Shown in pieces: positions 45,717 to 57,075 of a stretch of 64,000 nucleotides of DNA (positions within the stretch are counted from its first letter, which is position 1; each line of letters begins with the position of its first letter). Both the position numbers and the translations under genes were made by a program. Below the pieces are notes generated by a model. That model ran no database searches and was not told the origin of the DNA. It saw only the letters and a list, made by a program, of their open reading frames with translations. Source of the stretch: Sisyra terminalis (Eukaryota; Arthropoda; Insecta; Neuroptera; Sisyridae); NCBI GenBank assembly GCA_958496175.1, contig OY292276.1, forward strand, positions 24,942,001-25,006,000, read 5' to 3'.

Positions 45717-48700
45717 AAGATATATGGGTGATTCTCATTAAATTCGAAATTCGATAGAAAAAAATGTATAAAGAATATGATTAAGAATATGATTAAGAAT
45801 TTGATTTTTTTAAATCAGTTTAATAGTATTAATGTAATTAGATATTACTAAAATAGTGATCCCCAGATTTAACTTATTTTAGACGAATTATAAGATTGAT
45901 TTATAATTTTGAAAGTGAGGTAATGGTTTCATAAGCCATACTGTCATTGAATTTGGTCTGTTATTGTTTGATAGAGAGCAAAATATTGGCCTTAACAGTA
46001 TCATTGTTACGTAAATATAATACTCCTTTGCAAATTTTTATTTACTATTCCTCTCCTTCAAAATGAACTACTTTTAGATGTTTTTATCAGTAAGCAGGAA
46101 AAACTTTAAAGATTAAGATTAAATAATCAAAGAAATAAAAAAAGTCAAGTTCGACTAGATTAAAAGCCATTACCTAAAATATCGTCATTTCTTCGATTCA
46201 ATTTAAAATGAGGGAATGACGAAATGAAGTATAACTTTAAAAATCTTGGTACATAAACTTTTGTTTTACCTGAATTTTTGAATAAGTTTACTGTCCCTGA
46301 CTTACTTTACTAGGTAATTAATATTAAGAAATAGTAAATATCTCTATTTTTTTTTCAATGTGAGGGAATGACAACTTGCATAAATTGTTTCCTTAATGTG
46401 TCTAAAATGTAGAGTTAAAGTGATTGTTCGATATTCGAAGCCATTATAAAGATACAACAGTAGGAAGAGACAGATATACTTTACGGACCAGGTATTGCAG
46501 ATTAGTAGTAAATTAGAATTTTTATAGTTATAACTGTACTTGAAACTTTAAACGCTTTTACTTCACATTTATAGGGTCTACCCAATACATCTAAGCGCAT
46601 TAAGTGGACTGGATCTTCCCAAAATTTTGATTTTTTTTTTGTATCAAAAAGTTGACAAAAATACATGAAATTCGGAATTTTTTGTTCCGAAGTCTATCAA
46701 AAATACAATTTTCCAAAAATTTTTTTTGATCGTAGTCTATTCGGTGTATTTAAGTGTACAGATTAAAACCCCGTCGGGGTTCTTTGTTTTAGATAAGTCA
46801 ATCAACTGATATCATGGAAGAAGTAGACATCCATTTTTTCGAAGTGGGTATCTTCAGACCACTATAACTTTGGTTCTATTGAATATTTGTTACTAAAAAT
46901 TTAACTATATACTCCTGAAATGTATAATAAATGGTAAAAAGTTCAAAGTTCTACCTCTGCATTAATCTTTACAAAAAAATCCAAAAAAATGCCCAAAAAT
47001 CAGGGCCTCAAACCAATGATCCCCTTAAGTGGTCAACAATTTTTTTCATTTTATAGCAGCAATATTTTTTCCTATTTCTAATTCAAAGAAATAGATTCAA
47101 ATCAAATAAGTTACAAGTTTTAAAATCGTTTGATGTTTCGTGTTTAAAGGTACTTAGATAGTAAAATTGGTTGATTAGGCAAACGTTACCCTATAGAAAT
47201 CTTTTCATTCCTTTTCACCCTTTCAAGGGAAGAATTTTCAAAAATTCTTTCTAATGGGGTTGCTTATATCAAAAGAAATACATTTTCCAAATTTTGCGTT
47301 TCTGCAACCAATAGGCAAATACGTTGACCAGTTGGTCAGTCAGGACAAACGATTTTATAAATATATAGTTTACTATAATTTTATAATTAAAAGAACTTTA
47401 ATATTGCGTTTTTGTATTACTTGAACGATTAGTATATTTTTCAAAACAAAATGGAAGAATCTTGCTTCCTCTTTCTTACTATCTTAATTCTCATTTTTTC
47501 ATTTATTCATAAATTGCTTCACGTTTCAATCAAGCATCCAGACCAGATAGATAAGATCCAGACAGATAACTAATTAAATTTTTAATGACTTAAAATTGAA
47601 AATTGAAATTAAAGAAAAATGATTTTTCAAAGAATTGAAATGTAAGAAAATGTGCTTTTCAAAGCACTTTAAAAAGCGTTTTAAGTTTGAAGGTATCAAA
47701 TAGTGGAAATTATTGACAATAGAATAATGAAAATTATAAAGAAAATAAAATTTTGGACTTCACTATTTTACGTATATAGATTTTGAAGGATAGGAAAAAT
47801 TGGAACTAATTTTTCAAACAAAACTCGTACAAATGAGCTTAATTGATCTCCATTCCATCCGCTTACTTATATTATTCTTTTTAATTGAGTTATGAATTTA
47901 CGTGCGTTTATCAACTTTCCGACTTGTGAATAATTCATTCCAGCTCATTAACTTACTCGTCATTTTGAAAACTTCGATTTCCATGATAAATTAATTTGAA
48001 ACTCGTTTTTTTTTTTTGAATGAAAGAAAAATTTGCACGATTGTTCGCGAGAATTGTGATCTTTTATTTATGATTATCGCACTGAATAGGTTTGCAGGTT
48101 AAAACAAATTTATCATAATGAAAAGTTCAAAAATTCTTAGATTAAGTTTTTGTGGTGAAGAGAACGAAAATCGATCAAGCGTTTTCCCAGTGGACCAGAG
48201 TAAAAGGTATGTTGATGCAAAAAGACTATTACTCTTTTAATTTATTATTATATTGAAAATTTCGTCTTTGTTGTCTCTCCGGAGAGGTTTTCTAATATGA
48301 AATATTCAAAAATAACATGCATATTCAGGTTAGCATACTTTTGAGAGTTTAAATTTTCATGTGCCTTTAACATGCTTGGAATATTATTAGGCTTGTAATA
48401 ACAAGAAAAAATTATGAGTTCATTTACGGAATGGCCGTCTCTTTACACTTCACAGCCTCTTGAACGCTACAAGTAAACCCTTAATAGAGATAAATATTTA
48501 AATTTTGGAAAATTTAAAAATATTTTATGAAACAAAGTGGCTAATTTTGATGGTAAATCAAAACAAACATTAAACGTTTAATATCTAAAACTTTATTTTC
48601 CAACGAGCCCAAACAAAAAAGCTGATATCTCATTTTTTCATCGTCATTGAACAATGCTAGACACCAATCGTAAAACTTGACAAAAACTTTCAAAAACTTT

Positions 48701-49985
48701 TACAGGCATTAATTGAGTTTAAAGCGTCAAATTCCTGATAATTCAACAAAATATTTCCCATTAGGGAATTCTACTTTTTATATTCTTTTTTTCCATTCCG
48801 GTATGTGAAATAAAAGGGATGATGTAAATAACAAGTTTTCTTTGTACGAAGAAAATATAATGTATTAGTAAACGTAGAAAAAATGTCTTTTGTCAAAAAA
48901 CTTTTCAGCTAATTATAATGCTTTGTTGCGTTCATTAATTTATCTTCTTTCCTCGGTACTTTCGGTCTTTTGATCAGAGCTTGAAATAACGATAAATGAG
49001 TCAATATTTAAATATCCGCGAAAAAAAATAAAACACAAAAAATTTCCTTCTGAAGTAAAATGTTCTATGGTTTTTACTTTTTCCATCGCTTTTTGATTTT
49101 ACAAGTTTGTAGCTTAGTTTATTTTTCTGGACGGATACAATGTGTGAGTTGAAGATAGAGGAGATTTAAGGACTTGCAGAATAAAAGCGCTGACTAGGAC
49201 ATAAATAAATATAAACTATCAAAAGCTTACATTAGGGAATTGAAACGTTTTCTCGTTTGTCCCATTTGTTATTTTTCCGTGTGGGTTTATTATATAAAAA
49301 TAAACTGAGCTAAACTGAACTTAACGAAACTAAACTGAAATAAATATTTATTTTTAAATATTATTGTTCAATATTTCTATTTACTTTACAAAAACACGAA
49401 CTGAATTTCACGTATAAGTAAATCTCAAATAGATTTTAATAAAAATTATACGCATACAAAACTCTTCAATATTTGAACAAAAAATTGATAATTTTACATT
49501 TCAATTTTCATATTTATTGAAATCAAATATAATTGTTATTTGTTTCTTTTTTTGAGATCGGTGACAAAGAAAAAAATTTGATCAAATTTATAGTTTTATT
49601 TAATTTTATTACTATGTATATTTTTTTTAAATTATACTTCTTTGAGTGTAGCATGAGAGGGAAAAAATAAGTTTGTTACGGAAGTAGAATGAACTTAACA
49701 AAATGCAACTGCATATGTGCTCAATCAAGTAACTTCTGTTATATCAAAAATATGAACCATGCTAACTATAGGAGATAATATATGTGTCTTTTAAATCCAA
49801 ATTACTTTTGTTTTTAAATTTTATAAATGAGTTTATCGTTTTCATGCGATGAATTAACAATTCGTTCAAATTTTAACTACTTTTGAATTTGTAATTGAGT
49901 TAAAATAAGACAGCAAAGACTTCGGCAAAAACAGAGAACAAAGAATATTAACACACACGTGTGAGTGGAAACCAAATAAAATAAT
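45717..49985. other. A+T-rich DNA, only a short hairpin seen
   Basis: AACCCC (46767-46772) and GGGGTT (46776-46781) form a perfect 6-bp GC-rich hairpin followed by T-rich DNA. A short tandem repeat, ATATGATTAAGA-like, lies at 45774-45805. No gene or dispersed repeat could be supported. Confidence 0.35.
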
Positions 49986-49989
49986 CATT

Positions 49990-50115
49990 ATCTCAAATTG
50001 GAACTAACTTATTTTTATCATTTGTTTCAATTGTCATTTCGATATCATACAATTGTCAATTTTTATCATTTGTCAGTTGTGCCAATGTTCGCTATGAATA
50101 TTTGATGGATAGCTT
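49990..50115 (-). repeat. Dispersed repeat 'B', head fragment (inverted)
   Basis: On the minus strand: AATATTCATAGCGAACATTG, then GGCACAACTGACAAATGATA and ATGACAATTGAAACAAATGA. It matches the other repeat B heads. Confidence 0.65.
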
Positions 50116-50533
50116 ATACAATTATTTTACTTATACATTTATAATTATGCAAATTCTGTTAAGAAGTTTTGGTATAAAACAAGAACGTTTGAAAGTTATT
50201 TCCAAAAAAAAATAATCTATTACAAATAAGTATAACTTTTTACGAGCGTCCATCAGTACCTACACAGACACACACCCTTTTTTCAATCCTTTAATGTAAA
50301 AATATGATAAAATGAATTTTAATGACAACAAAAGAAGTTAATGCTTCATTAGAAATTTCATTACCTCATCAAACAATAAGATAATCAATTTTAAAGTTTT
50401 GTCCATACCTACACTGAAAAATATAAGGCTTTAGATAAACAATTTTTAAGTTTTCCTTGATGAGTTCATGGAATTTTAATGAAAATTTTCTTTTGTAATT
50501 ATTACACTAAAGGTCAGCTATTTCAGATTTAGA

Positions 50534-51080
50534 TAGTGAGATTTATCTTCCAGATAAAATTTTATTCGGACGACAGAGAAAACATGCGTAATTTCATCTA
50601 AAAATAACATTGATACGTGTAGGATAAAGACCAGTATTTTCACATATAATAGTATAGTATCGTAAGTTTATTTAATTCTGGAGCCATATCTCCCTCAGGA
50701 CCAACAATACAAAGATTTTCAAAAGTGCATAATCATAAAATTTTACACTTAAATTTTACATAAAATGTTTTACATATGCAGTGATATGAGCACAAGATAT
50801 ACCGACATTTATAGTGCGTTGGATCAAGCTTCATATCACAAGAAATAATTAAAATAAGCAACTCCTGAAAATTATCTACTGTCGTTATCTCCATAGGCAA
50901 AGCGTTCCAGATGCTTATCTCGTGAATCGGGAATGGATTCTCAAACGTAGCACACTTAGCACGAAATAAACGCTAGTATTCCTGCCTGATATCAAATAGT
51001 GATATTTATCTTTTAGTTAAAAATTTGTTCGAATGATAAAAGAAAAAACGCAAATCTTCACCTAAGAATAGAATAAAGGG
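50534..51080 (-). pseudogene. Probable non-LTR RT tail fragment flanked by related blocks
   Basis: A clean minus-strand frame of about 59 codons (about 50800-50977) reads FENPFPIHEISIWNALPMEI and TTVDNFQELL. The I-W-N-x-L-P followed by an F-x-x-L block is common near the C-terminus of CR1/jockey-type reverse transcriptases. Two diverged direct copies of another block (ATTTATCTTCCAGATAAAAT at about 50550 and ATTTATCTTTTAGTTAAAAA at about 51003) lie on either side, so this is a composite of two related fragments. Confidence 0.4.
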
Positions 51081-51489
51081 TAGAATAAATGTGTCGAGTT
51101 TATCGAACAGATAATTTTTTATCTATTAAATAGCTATTTTAAGGATATAGTGTATCTACCCAAGAATGAAAATACCGACCTTAAAAGTAAAAGATTTTTA
51201 TTAACTAGCTTACGATTTAGTTTTTCTATTTTTAAGTGAAAATACACACAACTGTAGAAAATACTTTTTATTTCATTTATTTAAAAACTTGCAATTAAAA
51301 TCTCTTAGACAAAATAATTTACTTTTAATTTTTTTATATTTAAAAAAAGAATCTGTTAAACCAACTTTCTCCGAAAGTTCTTTAGTTTTGAAAATAGTGG
51401 ATTGCGGTGGTAGCTAACGTAAAATAAGATAAATAGAAATCATTCCAGTTTCGTGAAAAAAAAAAATGAACCTTAACAGTATTACAGTA

Positions 51490-52700
51490 CTTTGAATTTG
51501 GTTTTCTTGGTATATTTATATTTTTTATATTATATATAATTTGTTTATTATATATGTGTATTATACATAATTATATTATATTATATATAAAAATATTATA
51601 TTATATATAATTTATATCGGTAAAAATCCAAATTTTTCCCAATTTTTAAAGGCACAAGACAAATTTAAAAAAATAGAGACCCAAATAGGTGCCCACTTTT
51701 CAAAGGAACTTTCTATTTGATTTTGATAAAATTCTATACATTTTATCACTAAGACTTGTATAAACTAAAATTTGTACAGATTATTCAAAATTTGGAAGTT
51801 TTAAGTTTTCAGACATTTGTAAGGTTATTTGAATTTGGTTTTCTTGGTATATCAATGTTCTTATGAAAATCGCAAGTTTTTTCTCTTCTAAATAAGAGTA
51901 AGACAAAATTATTAAAAAAATGAAAACCCAAACAGGTGTCCAATTTTCTTAGAAACTCAATAAAATGTATTAATAAAATTTGACATTTTTTGCCATTAAA
52001 GCAACAAAAAATTTGTAAAAACCAAAGTCAGAAAAAAAGAAAAACAGAAAATGAACTTCTTTTGTTAATTTTCCGCCTTCTTTTCTTTTGTTTTAAAGTT
52101 GTTTATGGAGATTCAAATTAAACAAAAATTTCATCAAAATCGGTTTAGTTGAATGATCCTGGAAAAATAGATTTTTGTTTCAAAAATAAAGGTCAAACAA
52201 CAGTGTTTTCTTAAGGTTTAAAGCTTAATGTTAATATTTTAATTTATAGCCGTTTTTAAATCTGAATCTCTCGACGTTTCTTTTTGAAAGACTTTAATGA
52301 ATTCTTTAAAAACCTAATAACTTTTCATTTAACAAAATTGTTGATAAAATTTTACATATTTTAGCATTAAAACAGTAACAATATTTGTAAAAACCAGAGC
52401 TAGAAAAACGGAAAACGGAAAATGAACATTTTTCGTTAATTTTCCGCTTTCTTTTCTTCTGTTTTTAAGTCAATATAAATTATGGAAATGAAACAAAAAT
52501 TTCATCAAAATCGGTTTGGTTGAATGGTTCTGAAAAAATAGAACTTTGTTTCAAAAGTAAAGGCCAAACAACAGTGCTTTCTTAAAGTTTTAAAGCTTAA
52601 TATTATTTCTTTAATTTATGAATAATATTTTTTAACCTTTTTTTATTCCGAATCTCCCAAAGTTTCTTTTTGAAAGACTTGAGTAATAAACATCATAAAT
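51490..52700 (+). repeat. Diverged tandem array, units of about 340-370 bp
   Basis: TTGAATTTGGTTTTCTTGGT occurs at about 51492 and 51830. AATTTCATCAAAATCGGTTT occurs at 52128 and 52499, 371 bp apart. GATTTTTGTTTCAAAAATAA-like and CAAACAACAGTG blocks follow each of the latter. The copies beginning near 51835 and 52330 are the most alike; the first is incomplete and interrupted by TATATA-rich DNA at 51530-51620. No coding capacity. It may be a small satellite or local duplications of a transposon tail. Confidence 0.75.
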
Positions 52701-53000
52701 GAACTCTTTAAAAACTTATCCAAAATTATACAAAAAATATTAAATTCAACCATTGAAATGTGTGAAACATAAGTGATTTCAACTTTCTTTATAACTTTTC
52801 ATTCGATTCAACAATGTTCCAGATAGAAATATGTTGCAACAATGGTTTGGAAGAAACAATAAATATCGGTGATTTTTTTTTTAAATTTGACACAGAAAAT
52901 ATCTAGTTTTTCCTTCAGTATTTGCTGTTTTTTTCAAACAGTCTTTTTGCTTGATATTTGAACGATTTTCATAAACAGGACGCAACAATGCAAAACACCC

Positions 53001-53099
53001 ACCTGTTAGTAGCGTCGCGACGCTAAACATTACAGCGATCAGACGAATTTTGCAACTGAACACAGTTAAAAGCCCTCGATTTCGCACAGTTTCCTTCAT
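53001..53099 (-). CDS. Candidate first coding exon (signal-anchor type N-terminus)
   Basis: On the minus strand an ATG at 53097-53099 in good context (ACA immediately before it) opens a frame MKETVRNRGLLTVFSC, then KIRLIAVMFSVATLLTG. The basic start followed by a hydrophobic run (about residues 20-32) is what one expects of a signal anchor or signal peptide. The frame meets a good 5' splice site, CAG|GTGGGT, with the cut after 53003. If unspliced it runs on for 72 codons in total, ending at 52881. The exon sits just downstream of the GC-richer patch at 53290-53540. No downstream exon could be identified in the window, so the protein family is unknown. The prediction rests on composition, start context and donor site only. 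Confidence 0.35.
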
Positions 53100-53545
53100 T
53101 GTCACCAAACAATTTTTTGCACGAAAAAAAAATAGTTTTCTTTTCTTTAAAAAAAATGCAACAATCACGATTCGTACCAGAAATACAAACAGCACAGCTG
53201 AGAGCCAAAAGCTCCAAATCGCACAAAGTGTTCAAGTTGAAAAACTTTATAACTTGATACTGTGAGAAAAACAAAATTGAGCCTAAGCTTTCATTGTTGG
53301 AATTTACGTGAATGGGAAAGCACTGCGAATTAGTTTCGAAGTTGGACAGAGTGGCTTAGATAAGCGGTCCCTGGAAGGAGTGTTCCGCACGACAAATGCG
53401 ACACGACTGACGCTAACGTTATTGAAGTTAACGAAACGTCGACCAAAGCGGAGCCTCTTCGGTTTGTTTCCGCGTGCTCGCCGCTAAATAGCGCGGGGTG
53501 CATTAACAACCCTCATATTCAATATAATGCGACAATAAATACCCC
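53100..53545 (-). promoter_or_regulatory. GC-richer, CpG-containing candidate promoter and 5' UTR
   Basis: This is the least A+T-rich non-transposon patch in the window, most clearly at 53330-53505, with many CpGs. On the minus strand it contains TCAGTC (about 53410), which fits an arthropod initiator, but I see no convincing downstream promoter element and no TATA box at the right spacing. Its place directly upstream of the candidate exon supports a promoter or 5' UTR. A conserved noncoding element or a decayed insertion are alternatives. Confidence 0.35.
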
Positions 53546-54022
53546 ATTCTTCGGAAAAACCTCCCCCAAATTTGTTTCTAATATCAGAAAAGTCCACGAC
53601 ACAGTGGCGGTCGTGTCAAAGCACTATTTATTGCCACTGATCATGTAACATAATATAACATATACAATCAATTCGAATGCATTTCTATGCGTATATAATT
53701 AAAAATTAAAGGGGAAATGAGTCAAGTTCTGCTGAAATATTGTTGCACAAAAAGCCGGTGAAGCAACTGTCGGGGGAGGCTGGTTTTAATTGACTTTCGT
53801 GATTTAGTGCGTTTTCAATATGTCGACTCTTTCGACGTTTATTTATTTGTTCAAGATCTAATTATTCAATTTGAATTTAATTAATTGGAATTTAACAATA
53901 TCATTTAATTAACTATCTAGGTAGGTATAAAATATTTGGAAATGTTTATTCAAATTATATTTATCAAACTCAAGTACTGGAAATTCAACAGTATGTTGTC
54001 GTTTATTGAATAATTATTTTAA
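53546..54022. other. A+T-rich DNA, nothing recognised
   Basis: No supported feature. Confidence 0.35.
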
Positions 54023-54156
54023 ATTATCAATAATTATGACTTCAAAATTCTTTCTGTCAAGAACAATTTTGTATTAAATACTCGTTCAACAAAATAAATT
54101 TCCCTAACCATTCGTTCCCCTAACCATGGATGCAATCCAATACTTATACAGAAAAA
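54023..54156 (+). repeat. 134-bp direct repeat, left copy
   Basis: About 94 percent identical by eye to 55301-55434 in the same orientation, beginning ATTATCAATAATTATGACTT and ending CCAATACTTATACAGAAAAA. The pair brackets a 1.14-kb segment. Confidence 0.9.
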
Positions 54157-55300
54157 CTAGTAGTTGCCCGTTGCATTTGCAACTAAAGGTTTTATCTTAA
54201 TAAAATGTTTAATATGAGATAATGCAGAGTTAATCAACAATCGAAATTTTAAATATAATAATCAAAGTATTGTTAATATAAAAAAAAGTTTATCTAAAAT
54301 TATATTTCGAAATAAAATATAAGTGTTTTTTATATCATTTTAATAACATTTTTAATAACGTCATTTCACTAAATTAGTATGAAAGTTTAATATTTATGTA
54401 GTACTTATACCAAATAGGCGATTTTAAATTTTGGTTTGGTTTTCAACCATCAAACTTTTTAAAATCTATTTTATTTTATGAACCAATGGTTGTGTTCTGG
54501 AGTAATTATTTATTCGGCTGAAAAGCATTAAGGTAGCAATTTTTTGCCATATATTTTACTGTTAATTCAAATATAAAATCTTCGATACTAACTTTTTTTC
54601 GGTATTTAGAACAATTTGAAAACCAATTATTGTTATTGAAAATAAATTAAATATTCGAATTTACTTCCACGCTTTCCACCTATTTCCAACAATTTTGTAT
54701 GTACAACGTCCAAATATCCGAAATCGAATAGCTTTTTAGTCATGTTAAAAAATAAAGGTCATTATTTTTTTTTTCGTTTTACATTGTATTTTCAAATATA
54801 AATGCATATTTGTGTCGATGAAATTTGGAAAGTGTTTTCCTTATAAGATGCAGATATATAATAAGAAAGGATTTTTGAAAATATCTCCCTTAAAAGAGTG
54901 AAAAACGGTAGCAAAGTTTGTACGGAATAACGTTTAATAAACAATCGAAATTTCAAATTTAATAATCAAAGTCCGTTAAAAGCGAAACGTAATTACTGCT
55001 TAATATAAAATAAAGTTGATTTATTAGTATAAACAAAAACTTAGGGTCTGCTTAAAAATTGAAACTCTGATAAGTAGATATATCTGAAAAGGTTAAGTTT
55101 ATAATTGAGCATTACGTTTTTTGGCTTTCACATATTGTAAACCTGAAAATCCGAAATACGTATTCACAAATAAATACATTAGTGAGTGAGTACTCCATAA
55201 ACGTTGGCAACGTTTTGAATGCGTAAGTGGGGATAACAGAGCGCATGCGCATAGCCCATTCTGCACGGACGCACGGCAAGATGGCAAATTTATATATAAG
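54157..55300. mobile_element. 1.14-kb segment bracketed by direct repeats (probable insertion)
   Basis: The segment starts CTAGTAGTTGCCCGTTGCAT and ends near a GC-richer block (GAGCGCATGCGCATAGCCCA, then ACGGACGCACGGCAAGATGG). It contains its own internal direct repeat: AACAATCGAAATTTTAAATA at about 54236 and AACAATCGAAATTTCAAATT at about 54936, both followed by TAATAATCAAAGT. No protein motif was found. An insertion with an exceptionally long target duplication, or a tandem duplication, would both give this layout. Confidence 0.5.
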
Positions 55301-55434
55301 ATTATCAATAATTATGACTTCAAAATACTTTCTGTCAAGAACAATTTTGTATTAAATACTCGTGCAGGAAAATAAATTTCCCTAACCATTCTGTCCCCTA
55401 ACTATGGATGCAATCCAATACTTATATAGAAAAA
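55301..55434 (+). repeat. 134-bp direct repeat, right copy
   Basis: Partner of 54023-54156, with about seven differences spread along it. Confidence 0.9.
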
Positions 55435-55988
55435 TTTACTGCAAGCTTTATGGTTTCGTTTTTTTTTCAGCTTTCCAATAAAACTTGAGAAATATATACA
55501 TAAGAACATTTGCTTTTAGAATATCCTTATTGATTGTCCCTTTTACAAAAAATGAACTTGATTTGAACCATAGTAGTTAAACTGGTTAGACTTTAACGAA
55601 TAACCAAATAAAGCTTTTAGAACAGCTATCGGATCTTTCTGGAGTTTAGAGTCATTTTTCCTCGATCTGATAAATATTTTTTTTAAAAAGCTAAATATTA
55701 GCACCCTCATGATTCAGTAATATCGTCGGCTTAAAATGTTAACCTGTTAAGTCTTTAAAACAGTTTTTACAGGGGAACAAAAAAAAGTTAATATAAGCAG
55801 CACAAATTAATCCCTATTAGAACAAAAAAAAATCGTTAAAAATGAACTTAGCAGGTTAGCATTCTAAGCCGACGAAATTATTGATTCAAGAGTCAATTTT
55901 TGTATACAAATATTAGACTTCACCAATGAAAGGATAATTAGGGAAATTTATTATTATACACAATATGCGTTAGATAAAAAACACATAT
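55435..55988. other. A+T-rich DNA, nothing recognised
   Basis: No supported feature. Confidence 0.35.
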
Positions 55989-56127
55989 ATACAGATCACA
56001 TGCGATAAAAGTAAAACCTTCAAAAGTGTCAACTTTCATATATTGATACGAATGTAAAATTTCGAGAGTAAGATAATTGTAGGGTTTAGTTATGATAATA
56101 TTGACACCAAGTTAAAAATTATTTTAT

Positions 56128-56195
<68 letters not shown>

Positions 56196-57075
56196 CAAAT
56201 TATTCATGAATCTGAGTTTTCATTTTTGATAAATGATATGAGAAGCTAATGATAACTGAAGTATGAAATAAATACTTCATTTTCGATTTGTTCAATATCG
56301 TTGGCATACGAGTAATTACGTTGAGTGGATGAACCATACAGTAAACATAGAGAAGGGTTCCTACCAACAGCCAATCATAACTGGGTGATCAAAAATCAAT
56401 GGAAGAATCTTGAGAAAAACAAAGACAAGGTTTTTCCACCTTCAGCCAATCACAGATCGATCATCAATCAGTGGAAGAACTAAGCAGACAATATAGAGAG
56501 GGCGTCCCCACCAACAGAAAATCATAGCTGGAAGATCGAAATTTTCTCGTAATTACGTTATACGATATATCGTCAATTACTATTTTTGATTTTGTTGTTG
56601 TTTTTGTTGTTGTTGAGTGCGTTGATTTTGCTACACATTTTTAAAAGAAATTTTGTATCCAGAAACTCAATCAAAGAAATCGTTGTATCTTATACTATAT
56701 TTACTTTTAAATCCTCCCTTGACATCTTTTGACTTTTTATCGTGTTTAGAATTTGCAATACCTCTGATGTGTATACCTTTTGTATTAAATGTCGTTTATA
56801 AACTTTTGGGGATCTTTTTAGTCTTGCAGTCTCTTTTCTTTTCTTTTTTTTTTCGATAATCACGATATTATTCTATATTCGTTTTTGACATACTTTAAAC
56901 AAGTTTTTTATTAAAATAATAAATTGTTAATGTAAACAATACACAATTCACCACTGTTGTTAGCACGACTATTCCCAAGCTACGTAATACGCAGGCGCGC
57001 ATATGCATACATACATAGGTAAATACAAGAAACGCTGTAATGATTTTTATTTCATTATTTTGTTCGTTAAATCCT
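55989..57075 (+). repeat. Dispersed repeat 'C', copy 2, with internal minisatellite
   Basis: Counterpart of 26438-27262. It shares GAATGTAAAATTTCGAGAG (56050), TGAAATAAATACTTCATTTT (56266), ATATATCGTCAATTACTATT (56565) and TACGTAATACGCAGGCGCGC (56981). This copy has three internal units of about 75 bp (56323-56400, 56401-56471, 56472-56545) against two in the other. It also carries a long TA run (about 56128-56193) and a TTGTTGTT run near 56590 not seen in copy 1. Confidence 0.75.
56128..56193. repeat. (TA)n microsatellite
   Basis: An almost pure TA run of about 65 bp inside repeat C copy 2. Confidence 0.9.

Noticed and set aside
46767..46781. Rho-independent terminator
   Set aside because: The window is eukaryotic, with nuclear-type tRNA genes, SINEs and LINEs; a bacterial terminator makes no sense here.
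27786..56193. CRISPR-like or other regular repeat arrays
   Set aside because: The tandem structures found are TA microsatellites and diverged minisatellites with no spacer pattern.
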